This document shows positions 27,972-37,877 of a stretch of DNA of 52,994 nt, in pieces. Each line of letters begins with the position of its first letter. The stretch's first letter is position 1. The translations under genes were made by a program, and so were the position numbers. Below the pieces are notes generated by a model, which worked only from the letters and a program-made list of their open reading frames with translations, did no database searches and was not told the origin of the DNA. This DNA is from Clostridium sp. CAG:571 (lineage in GTDB: Bacteria; Bacillota; Clostridia; TANB77; CAG-508): positions 1 through 52,994 of the forward strand of contig HF999519.1 in the NCBI GenBank assembly GCA_000434015.1, read 5' to 3'.

Positions 27972-30900
27972 AGTAAAGATACATGAAATAGCAAAAAAAT
28001 TAGGATTAGCCAGTAAGGAAGTAGTTGCAAAAGCAAATGAGATAGGAATAAAAGTAACTAGTCATTTGAGTTCTGTAGATGAAGAACAAGAAAAGAAAAT
28101 ATTAGAAAAATTTAATTTTAAATCACAAAAGGCAAAAACTGAAATAGAAAAAAATAAGTCAGAAAAAGTAAAAGAAGAGAAAAAAACAGAAACACCAGTA
28201 ATTATAAGAAGAGAAGTAATAATTAATGATTCTGATGAAAAAAAAGAACAAGAAAAGAAGAAACAAGAACAAAAAAGAAAAGAAGTTGGTTTTGTAGAAA
28301 GAAATAATTCAAATTATAATATAGTATATAGAAATAAACCTCAAAAACCACTTACAGTAAATGAATTGTTTGGAATAAAAGATAATAAAAAAGAAGAAGT
28401 AAAAAAAGAGAAAACTAAAAAAGAAGATGTAAAACAAGAAATAAAACCGGAAATAAAGAAAGAAGAAGCAAAAGAAGAAAAAGTCCAAGTTCAAAAACTT
28501 GAAGAAGAAAATAAAATTGAAAAAGAGAAAATCGTAAGTACAGAAATAAAAAAAGAGATTGGAGAAAATACAGAGAAAAAGGCTATGGTAGAGGATAAAG
28601 TACAAAAAGAGTCAGTTAATACTGGATATAATGGAAATAATAATTTTATAAAAAATGAAAATAGACAAGTAAATAATAACAATTTTAATAAGAATAATGA
28701 TTATAGACAAGGTAATAATAATTACAGAAATAACAATAGAAATAATGATGGACAAAATAGATACCAAAATAATAGAAATAATTATGATAATCAAAATAGA
28801 TATCAAAATAACAGAAATAATGATGGTCAAAACAGATATCAAAATGGTAGAAACAATGATGGACAAAATAGATACCAAAATAATAGAAATAATTATGATA
28901 ATCAAAATAGATTCCAAAATGGAAGAAACAATAATGGTCAAAGATTTAATAATGGAAATGGTCAAAGAAATAATAATTTCAATAGAAATGATAGAAGACC
29001 ACTTGATGAAAAAGGTATAGATAAAAATATTAAGAATATTATGGCTACAGAAATTGTTGAAAAAGAAAATCAAAGAGATTATAGTACAAAGTCTATAGAT
29101 AAAGAAAAGTTAAACAATAGATATGATGAAAACAAGAAAAAGAATAATAAATCAAGAAAAACAGGCAGATTTGATGAAATTGATGGTGGAAAATTAAAAG
29201 ATTTAAAACAAGTAGATAAATTATCAAATATGTTTGATGAACAAGATGGAGGAATGCTTGATTATTATGATTTAACAACAGCAAGAGGAAAAAGAAATAA
29301 GAAAAAAAATACAAAGAATAATGAGGAAAGAACAAAACAAAAAATATTCCAATTAACTGAGATAACTATTCCAGAGTCAATAACTGTAAAAGATTTAGCA
29401 GCAGAATTAAAAAAGACAAGTGCAGAAGTTATTAAAAAATTATTTGGATATGGAATAATGGCAACAATAAATAATGTAATAGATTTTGATACCGCTTTTT
29501 TAGTTGCAAGTGAATTTGGTGTAAATGCAGTTAAAAAAGAAGAAGTAAAAGAAGAAGATATATTATTTGACGATTCAGAAGATTCAGAAAATGAATTAGA
29601 AAAAAGACCACCTGTAGTAGTTGTTATGGGCCACGTAGATCATGGTAAAACATCTCTATTAGATGCTGTTAGAAGTACAAATGTTATAGAGGGAGAAGCA
29701 GGAGGAATTACACAACATATAGGTGCTTATAAAGTAAATGTAAATGGAAGAGAAATTACATTCCTAGATACACCAGGACATGAAGCTTTTACAGCAATGC
29801 GTGCAAGAGGTGCACAAATAACAGATATAGCTATACTTGTAGTAGCAGCAGATGATGGTGTTATGCCACAAACAGTAGAAGCAATAAATCATGCTAAAGC
29901 AGCAGAAATTCCAATAATAGTAGCTGTTAACAAAATTGATTTACCAGGTGCTAATGTAGAAAAAATCAAACAAGAATTAATGCAATATGAACTTGTTCCA
30001 GAAGAGTGGGGCGGAGATACTATATTTGTTCCAATATCTGCTAAAAAACATATAAATATAGAAAACCTATTAGAAATGGTATTACTTGTTGCTGATATGA
30101 AAGATTTAAAAGCAAATCCACATAAACAATCAAAAGGTGTTGTAATAGAAGCAAGATTAGATAAAGCTAAAGGACCAATTGCATCTATGCTTGTACAACG
30201 TGGTACACTAGATGTAGGAGATACAATAGTAGTGGGAACATCTATTGGTAGAATTCGTGCAATGAAGAATGATAAAGGACAAATGGTTAAAAAAGCAGGA
30301 CCATCTACACCTGTAGAAATAATGGGATTAACAGAAGTACCAAGAGCGGGAGATACATTCTACGAAGTTAAAAATGAAAAAATGGCTAAACATCTAATTG
30401 AAAGAAGAAGACGTCAAGAAAGAGAAAAGAATTTAGCTCTAGATAATAAAGTTACTTTAAGTAATTTATTTGAAAAAATGGAAAATGAGAATTTAAAACA
30501 ATTAAATTTAATAGTAAAAGCAGATGTTCAAGGTACAGCACAAGCTGTAAAACAATCATTAGAAAAATTATCTAATGAAGAAGTTAAAGTTAAGGTAATT
30601 CATGCAGTAGCAGGAGCTGTTACAGAATCTGATGTTCAACTTGCAAAAGCAGCAAAGGCAATTATAATTGCATTTAATGTAAGACCAGTAGGTGCAGCAA
30701 AGGAAATGGCAGATAAGGGAGAAGTTGAGATTAAACAATATTCTGTTATATATCAAGCTATAGAAGATGTGGAAGCTGCAATGAAAGGAATGCTTGATCC
30801 AATATTTGAAGAAAAAGTTATAGGTAATGCAGAAATCAGACAAACATTTAAAGTATCTAATGTTGGAACAATAGCAGGATGTTATGTTTTAGATGGAAAG

Positions 30901-31101
30901 ATAGAAAGAAATGCCGGAGTAAGAATTATTCGTGATAGTGTAGTAATTCATGAAGGTAAACTTGCATCTTTAAAAAGATTTAAAGATGATGCAAAAGAAG
31001 TAGCAAAAGGATATGAATGTGGTGTTCAGATAGAAAATTATAATGATTTGAAAGAAGGAGACATCATAGAAGTTTTTGTTATGGAACAAGTTAAAAGATA
31101 A
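27964..31101 (+). CDS. infB: Translation initiation factor IF-2
   Basis: GTPase that places initiator tRNA on the 30S subunit. I take the TTG at 27964 (MGKVKIHEIAKKLG) because GGGGGTG is well spaced before it; in-frame alternatives at 27946, 27949 and 27955 overlap that site. 1045 residues: IF2_N module, a Lys/Glu-rich segment, an Asn-rich repeat region (about residues 255-330), a second IF2_N module, then the G domain (G556HVDHGKT, DTPGHEAF, NKID) and domains II-IV. Long compared with many IF-2 proteins. No in-frame CGG despite its length. Confidence 0.95.
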   Translation: MGKVKIHEIAKKLGLASKEVVAKANEIGIKVTSHLSSVDEEQEKKILEKFNFKSQKAKTEIEKNKSEKVKEEKKTETPVIIRREVIINDSDEKKEQEKKKQEQKRKEVGFVERNNSNYNIVYRNKPQKPLTVNELFGIKDNKKEEVKKEKTKKEDVKQEIKPEIKKEEAKEEKVQVQKLEEENKIEKEKIVSTEIKKEIGENTEKKAMVEDKVQKESVNTGYNGNNNFIKNENRQVNNNNFNKNNDYRQGNNNYRNNNRNNDGQNRYQNNRNNYDNQNRYQNNRNNDGQNRYQNGRNNDGQNRYQNNRNNYDNQNRFQNGRNNNGQRFNNGNGQRNNNFNRNDRRPLDEKGIDKNIKNIMATEIVEKENQRDYSTKSIDKEKLNNRYDENKKKNNKSRKTGRFDEIDGGKLKDLKQVDKLSNMFDEQDGGMLDYYDLTTARGKRNKKKNTKNNEERTKQKIFQLTEITIPESITVKDLAAELKKTSAEVIKKLFGYGIMATINNVIDFDTAFLVASEFGVNAVKKEEVKEEDILFDDSEDSENELEKRPPVVVVMGHVDHGKTSLLDAVRSTNVIEGEAGGITQHIGAYKVNVNGREITFLDTPGHEAFTAMRARGAQITDIAILVVAADDGVMPQTVEAINHAKAAEIPIIVAVNKIDLPGANVEKIKQELMQYELVPEEWGGDTIFVPISAKKHINIENLLEMVLLVADMKDLKANPHKQSKGVVIEARLDKAKGPIASMLVQRGTLDVGDTIVVGTSIGRIRAMKNDKGQMVKKAGPSTPVEIMGLTEVPRAGDTFYEVKNEKMAKHLIERRRRQEREKNLALDNKVTLSNLFEKMENENLKQLNLIVKADVQGTAQAVKQSLEKLSNEEVKVKVIHAVAGAVTESDVQLAKAAKAIIIAFNVRPVGAAKEMADKGEVEIKQYSVIYQAIEDVEAAMKGMLDPIFEEKVIGNAEIRQTFKVSNVGTIAGCYVLDGKIERNAGVRIIRDSVVIHEGKLASLKRFKDDAKEVAKGYECGVQIENYNDLKEGDIIEVFVMEQVKR
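28744..28912 (+). repeat. Asn-rich tandem repeat in infB
   Basis: 58 bases at 28744-28801 recur identically at 28855-28912 (offset 111), with further imperfect copies between. They encode units such as NRYQNNRNNDGQ and NRYQNNRNNYDNQ. An in-frame coding repeat, not a CRISPR array. Confidence 0.85.
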
Positions 31102-31131
31102 AATTATGATAAAATACGAGGAGGGAAAAAA

Positions 31132-31491
31132 ATGGCAAAAAATGATACAAGACTTGGAAGAATCAATGAGGAACTAAGAAAAGAAATTAGTCATATTATT
31201 AGTTTTGAATTGAAAGATCCGAATTTAACAGGACTTATTAGTGTTACAAGAGCCAAAATAACTCCTGATTTAAAATATGCTAAAGTATATGTTAGTATAC
31301 TAAATGCAAAAAGTGAAGAAAAAACAATGAAAGCACTTCAAGATTCAGCAGGATTTATTCGTACACAAATTGCAAGAACTATAAATTTAAGAATAACTCC
31401 ACAAATTATATTTGAAAAAGATGATTCTATTGAATATGGTGCAAAAATTGATTCAATCTTAAAAGATTTAAATTCAAAAGACAAAGAGTAA
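31132..31491 (+). CDS. rbfA: Ribosome-binding factor A
   Basis: Binds helix 1 of 16S rRNA during late 30S maturation. 119 residues with RLGRINEELRKEISHII, VTRAKITPDLKYAKVYVS and a C-terminal LRITPQIIFEKDDSIEYGAKI, the complete KH-like domain. GAGGAGGgaaaaa before the ATG. Last of the tightly packed nusA operon genes; nrnA follows after a hairpin. Confidence 0.94.
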   Translation: MAKNDTRLGRINEELRKEISHIISFELKDPNLTGLISVTRAKITPDLKYAKVYVSILNAKSEEKTMKALQDSAGFIRTQIARTINLRITPQIIFEKDDSIEYGAKIDSILKDLNSKDKE

Positions 31492-31505
31492 AATAGCAAT
31501 TTGAA

Positions 31506-31546
31506 GCACATTTTATATATTATAATGTCTTTTATATAAAATGTGC
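31506..31546 (+). promoter_or_regulatory. 14-bp hairpin between rbfA and nrnA
   Basis: GCACATTTTATATA (31506-31519) pairs perfectly with TATATAAAATGTGC (31533-31546). No T run follows, so processing or mRNA stability is as likely as termination. Confidence 0.5.
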
Positions 31547-31612
31547 AGATAAAAAGCTTTATACTTAAATTAATTTGAAATTTTGTTAAGCAAAATAAAA
31601 AGGAGAGCTTAG

Positions 31613-32567
31613 ATGACATTAGATAATATTTTAGAAGAGATAAATAAAGCAAAAACTATTGTAATATTAACACATGAAAACCCTGACGGTGATGCAATTG
31701 GAAGTAGTTTAGCTTTATATAATGCACTTAAATCCTATGGGAAGAATCCAGATGTTATAATACCAGAGTATTCTAGAACATTTGAATTTTTACCTGGAAC
31801 AAGTGAAATAAAAAAAGAAAGTAGTATTGAAAAGTATGATTTAGCAATATCACTTGATTGTGCAACAATTAAAATGTTAAATGGATTTGCTAAATATTTT
31901 GAAAATGCAAAAACAAAGATTGCAATAGATCACCATGGCACAAATACTATGTATGCAGATTTGAATTTTGTAAATCCTGATGCACCAGCTTGTGCACAAA
32001 TATTAATTGTTATATTAAATTATTTTCATATAGAAATAACAAAAGATATTGGTACTTGTATATTGGCAGGAATTATAACAGATACAGGTGGATTTAAATA
32101 TTCTGGAGTAACTGCAGAAACATTTGAATTCGTAGCATGGTTATTAAATAAAGGAGTAAATGTTTCATCTGTATATAGAAAAGTTTTACAAACAAGAACA
32201 AAATCAAACTTTGAATTAAATAGAATAGCATCTGATCGATTACAATTTTTCGAAGATGGAAAAATTGCTTTTACATATATAACTAAAGCAGATGAAGATA
32301 AAGTAAATGCAGAAACAGGAGATCATGAAGGAATTGTTGATATAGGAAGAGATATTGAGGGTGTTGAAGTATCAATATTTATTAGAGAAGTTCCTGAAAA
32401 AGGACTAAAAATTTCACTTCGCTCAAATGAATATGTTAATGTTTCTGATGTGGCATTATTGTTTGGTGGAGGCGGTCATCCAAGAGCAGCAGGTTGCAAT
32501 ATGCGGATGTTCTATAGAACAAGCTAGAGATAAAATAATTAATGAAGTTAAATTATTTTTAAAATAA
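31613..32567 (+). CDS. nrnA: DHH/DHHA1 phosphoesterase NrnA-like, recoded at one CGG
   Basis: Degrades nano-RNA and/or 3'-phosphoadenosine phosphate. The DHH domain shows THENPDGDAIGSS, SLDCAT and AIDHHGTN; DHHA1 shows FGGGGHPRAAGCNM. CGG at 32504-32506 (codon 298) needs +1 to give NM-G-CSIEQARDKIINE and a 317-residue product. Without it the last 20 residues are replaced. AAAGGAGAG lies before the ATG. It sits between rbfA and truB as in many Firmicutes. Confidence 0.93.
32504..32506 (+). other. CGG +1 recoding site, nrnA codon 298
   Basis: Context ATG CGG A. Frame resumes GGA TGT TCT ATA GAA, after the GGGGHPRAAG motif. Confidence 0.85.
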
Positions 32568-32580
32568 AAAATAAATAAGG

Positions 32581-32611
32581 GCAAGAAACTTTTTTACGTT
32601 CTTGCTTTTTT
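32581..32611 (+). terminator. Terminator after nrnA
   Basis: GCAAGAA pairs with TTCTTGC, followed by TTTTTT. Confidence 0.7.
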
Positions 32612-32675
32612 ATATAATAGTAAAATTATCAAAGATTCTCTATTATATAAAAATATTATCTTAAGGAGAAAAGAT

Positions 32676-33546
32676 ATGGATGGAATTATTATAGTAAATA
32701 AACCAAAAGGAATAACATCACATGATGTCGTATATAGAGTGAAAAAAATATTTAAAGAAAAAGTAGGGCATACAGGTACTCTTGATCCAAATGCTACAGG
32801 TGTATTACCATTATTAATAGGAGAAGGTACGAAATTATCTAAATACTTAATAGAACATGATAAAATATATGAAGTTAGATTGTTTTTAGGAAAAAAAACT
32901 GATACATTAGATTCAGAAGGAAAAATAATAGATGAGAAAAGTATTGATAAATCTTTATTGACTATAGAGAATGTTCGGTAAAGTATTAAATTCTTTTGTT
33001 GGTAAAATTAGTCAAGTTCCTCCAATGTATTCTGCAATAAAGGTAAATGGAAAAAAGTTATATGAGTATGCAAGAAAAGGACTAAATATAGAAGTAGAGC
33101 CAAGAAAAATAGAAATATATAATATAGAATTACAAAATATTAATGATAATAAAATTGATTTTAAAGTGCACTGTTCTAAAGGAACATATATAAGAAGTTT
33201 ATGTGAGGATATTGCAAAAAAGTTAGATACAGTAGGGTATATGGAAGAACTTAAAAGACTAAAAGTTGGAAAATTTGAGATAAAAGATTCTATAGAAATA
33301 GAAGAATTGGAAAGAAATAAAGAAAATAAAGAAATTTTAAAAAAATATTTTATTACTTTGGAAGAATATTTTATAAATAATGAAAGTATAAGTTTAGACG
33401 ATAGAAAATTAAATATGTTTTTAAATGGTGTAAAGCTAACATATAAAATGCCAAATGGAATTTATAAAATATATAATAATAATAAATTTATTGGAATTGG
33501 AAATATTGATAATGAACTCTTAAAAAGAGATATAATTCTAAAATGA
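32676..33546 (+). CDS. truB: tRNA pseudouridine55 synthase TruB, recoded at one CGG
   Basis: Makes pseudouridine 55 in the T-loop of tRNAs. MDGIIIVNKPKGITSHDVV, the catalytic D37 in HTGTLDPNATGVL, VPPMYSAIKVNGKKLYEYAR and the SKGTYIRSLCEDI motif are all present. CGG at 32976-32978 (codon 101) needs +1 to join TIEN-V-G-KVLNSFVGKISQ, giving 289 residues. Without the shift the chain stops within a few residues and loses half the active-site cleft. AAGGAGaaaag precedes the ATG. Confidence 0.93.
32976..32978 (+). other. CGG +1 recoding site, truB codon 101
   Basis: Context GTT CGG T. The very next zero-frame codon is TAA; the +1 frame resumes GGT AAA GTA TTA. Confidence 0.85.
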
Positions 33547-33906
33547 AAAAATATTAAAGAAATGTAAATTTAGACCTATATAAATCATGAATTTTATAAA
33601 TTTAATAATCTACAGAAAAAATGTATTAAAATTAATAAAATAAAAATATAAAATGGTCATAATTTTATTAATTGTAGCATAATATTAAATAAAAATCAAA
33701 TAATAAATATATATGATTTAAGTAGAAAAAGTAAAAAAGAGAGAGCTTTGTATTAATTAGATATATTTTTACAATATAATTTAATAAAAAAACTTCTTGA
33801 AATAATTAATTTAATATGCTAATATATAGTTACATTAGAAAATAATAATTTTCTAAAAATAAATTTAACTTTTTTATAAGTTAGAAAATAAATAAGATAT
33901 TAATTT

Positions 33907-34092
33907 TCCCTGCATAGTACGTGTAGACTGAGATTTTAGAACCAACAAACATTAAACGGGAGTCTGCCTTTAATTGTGGCGTGTATGCTTGCATTTATGT
34001 AAGAAACCCATAAGCATTTAACAAGACACCCACCTGTGAAAGCAGGTCCTTAAAATTTCATTCACCTTGCGGCTAAAGCGGGGCTTTTTTTT
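33907..34092 (+). ncRNA. ssrS: Probable 6S RNA
   Basis: A GC-rich island in AT-rich surroundings, about 185 bases, ending in a terminator. Elements consistent with Firmicutes 6S RNA: 5' CCCTGC (33908-33913), which can pair with GCAGG (34042-34046), then gaaccaac, cgggagtctg, gtgtatgctt with aagcat, aagaaaccca, and gacacccacctg near the 3' end. 6S RNA sequesters the housekeeping RNA polymerase. Identified from memory of the family's layout only; it could be another structured RNA. Confidence 0.6.
34063..34092 (+). terminator. Terminator of the 6S-like RNA
   Basis: CCTTGC (34065-34070) pairs with GCGGGG (34078-34083) including G-T pairs, followed by eight T. Confidence 0.75.
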
Positions 34093-34284
34093 GTGTTTTT
34101 CAGTATTTAGTCAAAAAGTAAAAAATATATATTTATGTTTAAAAATATACAGCCAATATTTATATAATTAGAAATGACTTAAAATAAATGAATTTTGATA
34201 AATTGTGATAAAAACAGAAGATTTGATTATATATAGATTTTATGTTAAAATAATTAATGTTAAAATATGGAAGGATGAAATTTA

Positions 34285-35979
34285 ATGAAAAATTCATATA
34301 GGATAATTACCAAATTTAGTTATAAAAATAAACAATATTTTATTATATTAAGTAATGAAAATAAAATTGCATATGTAGTTTATGAAAATAAAAAAGTTAT
34401 TACAGATATAGATAAACAAGATTTAAATATTTTAAATTTTGTTTATAATTCTTTAAAGATAGATAAAGATAGTTCAATAGAATTAGGAACAAAAGAATTA
34501 TATGGAAAAAAGTTTGAATTCTTTTATGATATAAATAAAAAATTATATTATTGGTGTGAAATTATAAATAATAAACGAAAATTGGCAGATGAAGAAGATA
34601 ACCAAAAATTGAATTTTAGATATAACAATATGCCAATAGTTCTTTATAATAATCAAGAAAGTGAAAATAGTGAAAATCAAGAAAATAATAAGAAAAAAAG
34701 TTTTATAAATAGATTACTAACATATAAAGATAGAACATTATTAGTTCTAGTTGCAGCAGGAATTTCATTAAATCTTATTTCAAGATGTTCATTTGCAAAA
34801 GATGAATATAATCCTAGACAAGAAGGAATGCAATCTAGTTTTGGGATAACAGAACAATATGAACTAGATTTATTTAAGAAAAAAGAAAAATTTGATTATG
34901 GGAAGATACAAAAAGCTATAGAAGATAATCAAAATTTAAGTAATGGAGAAAAAGAGATTATTAATAAATTGAAATTTGTTTTTGATGAAAACTACGAGTA
35001 TATGGATCTAGATTTAATAATAAAAAGATTATCAGATTTAAAGATCGAATATATAGAAGAAGAAAATGAAAATAGTCAAGTAACTGCAGCATACTATATA
35101 AATAAAAATGTGATACAAATATATAAAGCAACAGACTTAGAAAATGCTGATTTAACGGATTTAGTACATGAAATATTACATGTTTTTCAAGCTAGTAATA
35201 CAAATAGACTTACTTTAGAACTTAGTAATGAATTAACTACAAGAGAAGTACTAAGGAGATTGAATGAAGAAGGTCTTATAGAAGAGAATTATCAATTCTT
35301 AAATAGTATTAATGAGTATTCTAATTATGGAAAAGGATATGAACCTTGCATTAGAGCAGAATATTTATTAGCAAATATCTTACCAAGAGATGTAATTAAA
35401 GCATATCAATTTAAACCAGAAGATGCTATTTTATTAGCAGCTTTATTAAATATAACTGAAGAATCAAAACAAAAAGAATCTAAGCAAGATAGTTTAAACA
35501 GAGCTTGTGATTTGTTAGACTCTATAGACGAATTGGTAACATATGATGAATCTGGTAATATAAAAATTAGTTATACTGATGAAAAATATAAAAGAATATA
35601 TGATCAAATAAATTATTATTATAAGATAGAAAATGGAATTACAATGGAAGAAAGCTTAAAAGCAGATATATTTAAATATGATGCGAGATATAGTAATGTA
35701 CAATATGGTACTTCAGAAGAAAGTATACAAGCAGCTGAAATAACATTTATAGATTATATTAGAGATAATGGAGCAACATCAACAGTATTTGGTATGGATA
35801 GATATGTTCTACCTAAAACATATTTATCAGATGAACATAAGAATCCAATAATAATGTTTAAAGTTCCACTAGAAGATGAAAGAGTAGAAAAAATAGAGAT
35901 TACAGAAGACTTAGAAAAAAAATATAGAGATAATTATAAAAAGTGCAAAGAACTAAGATGGGGATATAATAGAGATTAA
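34285..35979 (+). CDS. Membrane-anchored HEILH metallopeptidase-like protein
   Basis: 564 residues, family not recognised. A cytosolic N-terminal part of about 145 residues is followed by a basic stretch (KKKSFINRLLTYKDR), one membrane segment LLVLVAAGISLNLI, and a large outer domain. That domain carries H295EILH299, the zinc-binding HExxH motif, and 18 residues later NELTTRE, whose Glu could be the third ligand. The positive-inside pattern places the putative active site outside the cell. GGAAGGAtg precedes the ATG. prmC follows 22 bases after. A second HEILH protein is at 40467. Confidence 0.75.
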   Translation: MKNSYRIITKFSYKNKQYFIILSNENKIAYVVYENKKVITDIDKQDLNILNFVYNSLKIDKDSSIELGTKELYGKKFEFFYDINKKLYYWCEIINNKRKLADEEDNQKLNFRYNNMPIVLYNNQESENSENQENNKKKSFINRLLTYKDRTLLVLVAAGISLNLISRCSFAKDEYNPRQEGMQSSFGITEQYELDLFKKKEKFDYGKIQKAIEDNQNLSNGEKEIINKLKFVFDENYEYMDLDLIIKRLSDLKIEYIEEENENSQVTAAYYINKNVIQIYKATDLENADLTDLVHEILHVFQASNTNRLTLELSNELTTREVLRRLNEEGLIEENYQFLNSINEYSNYGKGYEPCIRAEYLLANILPRDVIKAYQFKPEDAILLAALLNITEESKQKESKQDSLNRACDLLDSIDELVTYDESGNIKISYTDEKYKRIYDQINYYYKIENGITMEESLKADIFKYDARYSNVQYGTSEESIQAAEITFIDYIRDNGATSTVFGMDRYVLPKTYLSDEHKNPIIMFKVPLEDERVEKIEITEDLEKKYRDNYKKCKELRWGYNRD

Positions 35980-36001
35980 ATAAAATATAGGGGGACTACT
36001 T

Positions 36002-36853
36002 TTGAAAATAAATGAAGCTATAAATAAAGCGAGGAGTTTATTAAAGCAAAATAATATAGATGATGCAAATTTACAAGCAAAAATATTAATACAATATATA
36101 TTAAAAGAATCACAAAGTTATGTAATAGCAAATGGAGAAAAGGAACTAGACGAATATGAATTAAATGAATATATGTTGTATATTAATAAAATTGTAAATG
36201 GATTACCAATTCAATATATAACTAATAAACAGGAATTTATGAAATTGAATTTTTATGTAGATGAGAATGTTTTAATTCCACAACCTGATACAGAAATTTT
36301 GGTGGAAGAAGTTATAAAAAATTATAATAATACTAAGGAAAATGAATTAAAAATATTGGACTTATGCACAGGGAGTGGGGCAATTGGTATAAGTTTAGCA
36401 AAATATATCAAAAATGCTAAAATAACTTGTACAGATATTAGTATGAAAGCATTGCAAATTGCAAAATTAAATGCTGAGAGAAATCTTGTGCATAAAAATA
36501 TGCATTTTATTTTATCTGATTTATTTAATAATATAAATGAAAATTGTTTTGATATTATTGTTTCTAATCCACCATACATAAAAACTGAAATTATAGAGAG
36601 TTTAGAAAAACAGGTACAAAATGAACCACATCTTGCTTTAGATGGAGGAAAGGATGGTTTAGACTTTTATAGAAATATTGTAAATAATGCATTTAAATAT
36701 TTAAAAAAAGATGGAATGTTATATTTGGAAATTGGGTATGACCAAAAAGATGATGTTATTAGTTTGTTAAAAAATGTTAAGAATTATGGAGACATATGCT
36801 GTGTAAAAGATTTAGCTGGAATTGATAGAGTAATTATTACAAAAAGAAAATAA
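36002..36853 (+). CDS. prmC: Release factor glutamine methyltransferase PrmC
   Basis: Methylates the GGQ glutamine of RF1 and RF2. Helical N-terminal domain, then the SAM domain with ILDLCTGSGAIGISLAKY and catalytic N189PPY192 (IIVSNPPYIK). 283 residues. TTG start after taGGGGGActac. prfA is not adjacent here. Confidence 0.94.
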   Translation: MKINEAINKARSLLKQNNIDDANLQAKILIQYILKESQSYVIANGEKELDEYELNEYMLYINKIVNGLPIQYITNKQEFMKLNFYVDENVLIPQPDTEILVEEVIKNYNNTKENELKILDLCTGSGAIGISLAKYIKNAKITCTDISMKALQIAKLNAERNLVHKNMHFILSDLFNNINENCFDIIVSNPPYIKTEIIESLEKQVQNEPHLALDGGKDGLDFYRNIVNNAFKYLKKDGMLYLEIGYDQKDDVISLLKNVKNYGDICCVKDLAGIDRVIITKRK

Positions 36854-36937
36854 TCATTAGTAAACTATAAACAAAAAATAGAGATTTACTATAAAACTGT
36901 ATATATAAATTTATAAAGAAAGGTGTGATTTTATTAT

Positions 36938-37837
36938 ATGTCTTTTTCTTCAGATATTAAACAAGAATTAAGTAAGTTAAGCAATCTTAATAATAAAAAA
37001 AGTGTAAAATCAGAATTATTAGGATATTTAATAACTAATAATACTACTGTAGAGAATAGAATTGTTAAATTTTCAACAGAAAGTGAATATAATATAAATC
37101 GATTTAGTAAATTGTTAAGTAATTTAAATATATTAGATCATGAAATTGATATTCAAGGTAAAATTTTCACTATTTCTTTTGGAAAAGAAGATCTTTTAAG
37201 CAGAATTGATAATAATATTGAAAATGGAATAATAAAAGAAGACTTAGGAAATTTTGACGAGGCTAATAAAAAGGCTTTAGTAAGAGGAGCTTTTTTAGGA
37301 GGTGGTTCTGTTAATAATCCAGAAAACAAATATCATTTAGAAATTGTATTTACATTAAGAGAAAATGCTAAATATATTGCTGATATTTTAAAAGAATATA
37401 AAATAGAATGTAAAATATTAGATAAAAATAATAAATATTCTCTTTATAGTAAAGAAGGAGAAACAATTTCTAAGATATTAGCTTTTATGGGAGCAAGCAG
37501 TTCAGTTCTAAAGTTTGAGGAAATTAGAGTTGTAAGAGATATGAGAAATAATGTTAATAGAATAGTAAATTGTGAAACAGCTAATCTTAATAAAACTATT
37601 AATGCAAGTTTGAAACAAATTGAAGATATAAAATTTATAAAAGATAAAAATAAATTTAAAAATTTGCCTAAAAATTTACAAGAATTAGCAGAACTTAGAT
37701 TGAAAAATCCAGAAGCATCATTAGCAGAACTTGGAAATATGTTAGATATTAAAACAAGTAAATCTGGAGTTAATCATAGAATGAAAGCTATATCAGAAAT
37801 TGCAAATGAACTTAGAAAAGCAAATGAAAATAATTAA
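36938..37837 (+). CDS. whiA: DNA-binding protein WhiA
   Basis: Regulator conserved in Gram-positives and linked to cell division. N-terminal degenerate LAGLIDADG-like domain (RGAFLGGGSVNNPENKYHLE) and C-terminal helix-turn-helix with LKNPEASLAELGNML and SGVNHRMKAI. 299 residues. AAAGGTGtga lies before the ATG. Confidence 0.94.
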   Translation: MSFSSDIKQELSKLSNLNNKKSVKSELLGYLITNNTTVENRIVKFSTESEYNINRFSKLLSNLNILDHEIDIQGKIFTISFGKEDLLSRIDNNIENGIIKEDLGNFDEANKKALVRGAFLGGGSVNNPENKYHLEIVFTLRENAKYIADILKEYKIECKILDKNNKYSLYSKEGETISKILAFMGASSSVLKFEEIRVVRDMRNNVNRIVNCETANLNKTINASLKQIEDIKFIKDKNKFKNLPKNLQELAELRLKNPEASLAELGNMLDIKTSKSGVNHRMKAISEIANELRKANENN

Positions 37838-37877
37838 TAAAAATGAATTTTAGAGAATTTAGAAAAGAGGTAATAAT

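Larger units (their letters stand above)
33547..34284. other. Long gene-free region around the 6S-like RNA
   Basis: No supported protein gene. The stretch from 33547 to about 33900 and that from 34095 to 34284 are AT-rich without clear structure. A GC-richer island at 33907-34092 holds the RNA and its terminator. Confidence 0.6.

Noticed and set aside
28744..28912. CRISPR-like repeat array
   Set aside because: The repeats lie in frame inside infB, are imperfect, and encode an Asn-rich linker; no spacers or cas genes.
28309..29335. Long minus-strand ORFs opposite infB
   Set aside because: They are shadows of the repetitive Lys/Glu/Asn-rich infB coding region, rich in Phe, Ile and Leu, without ribosome sites.
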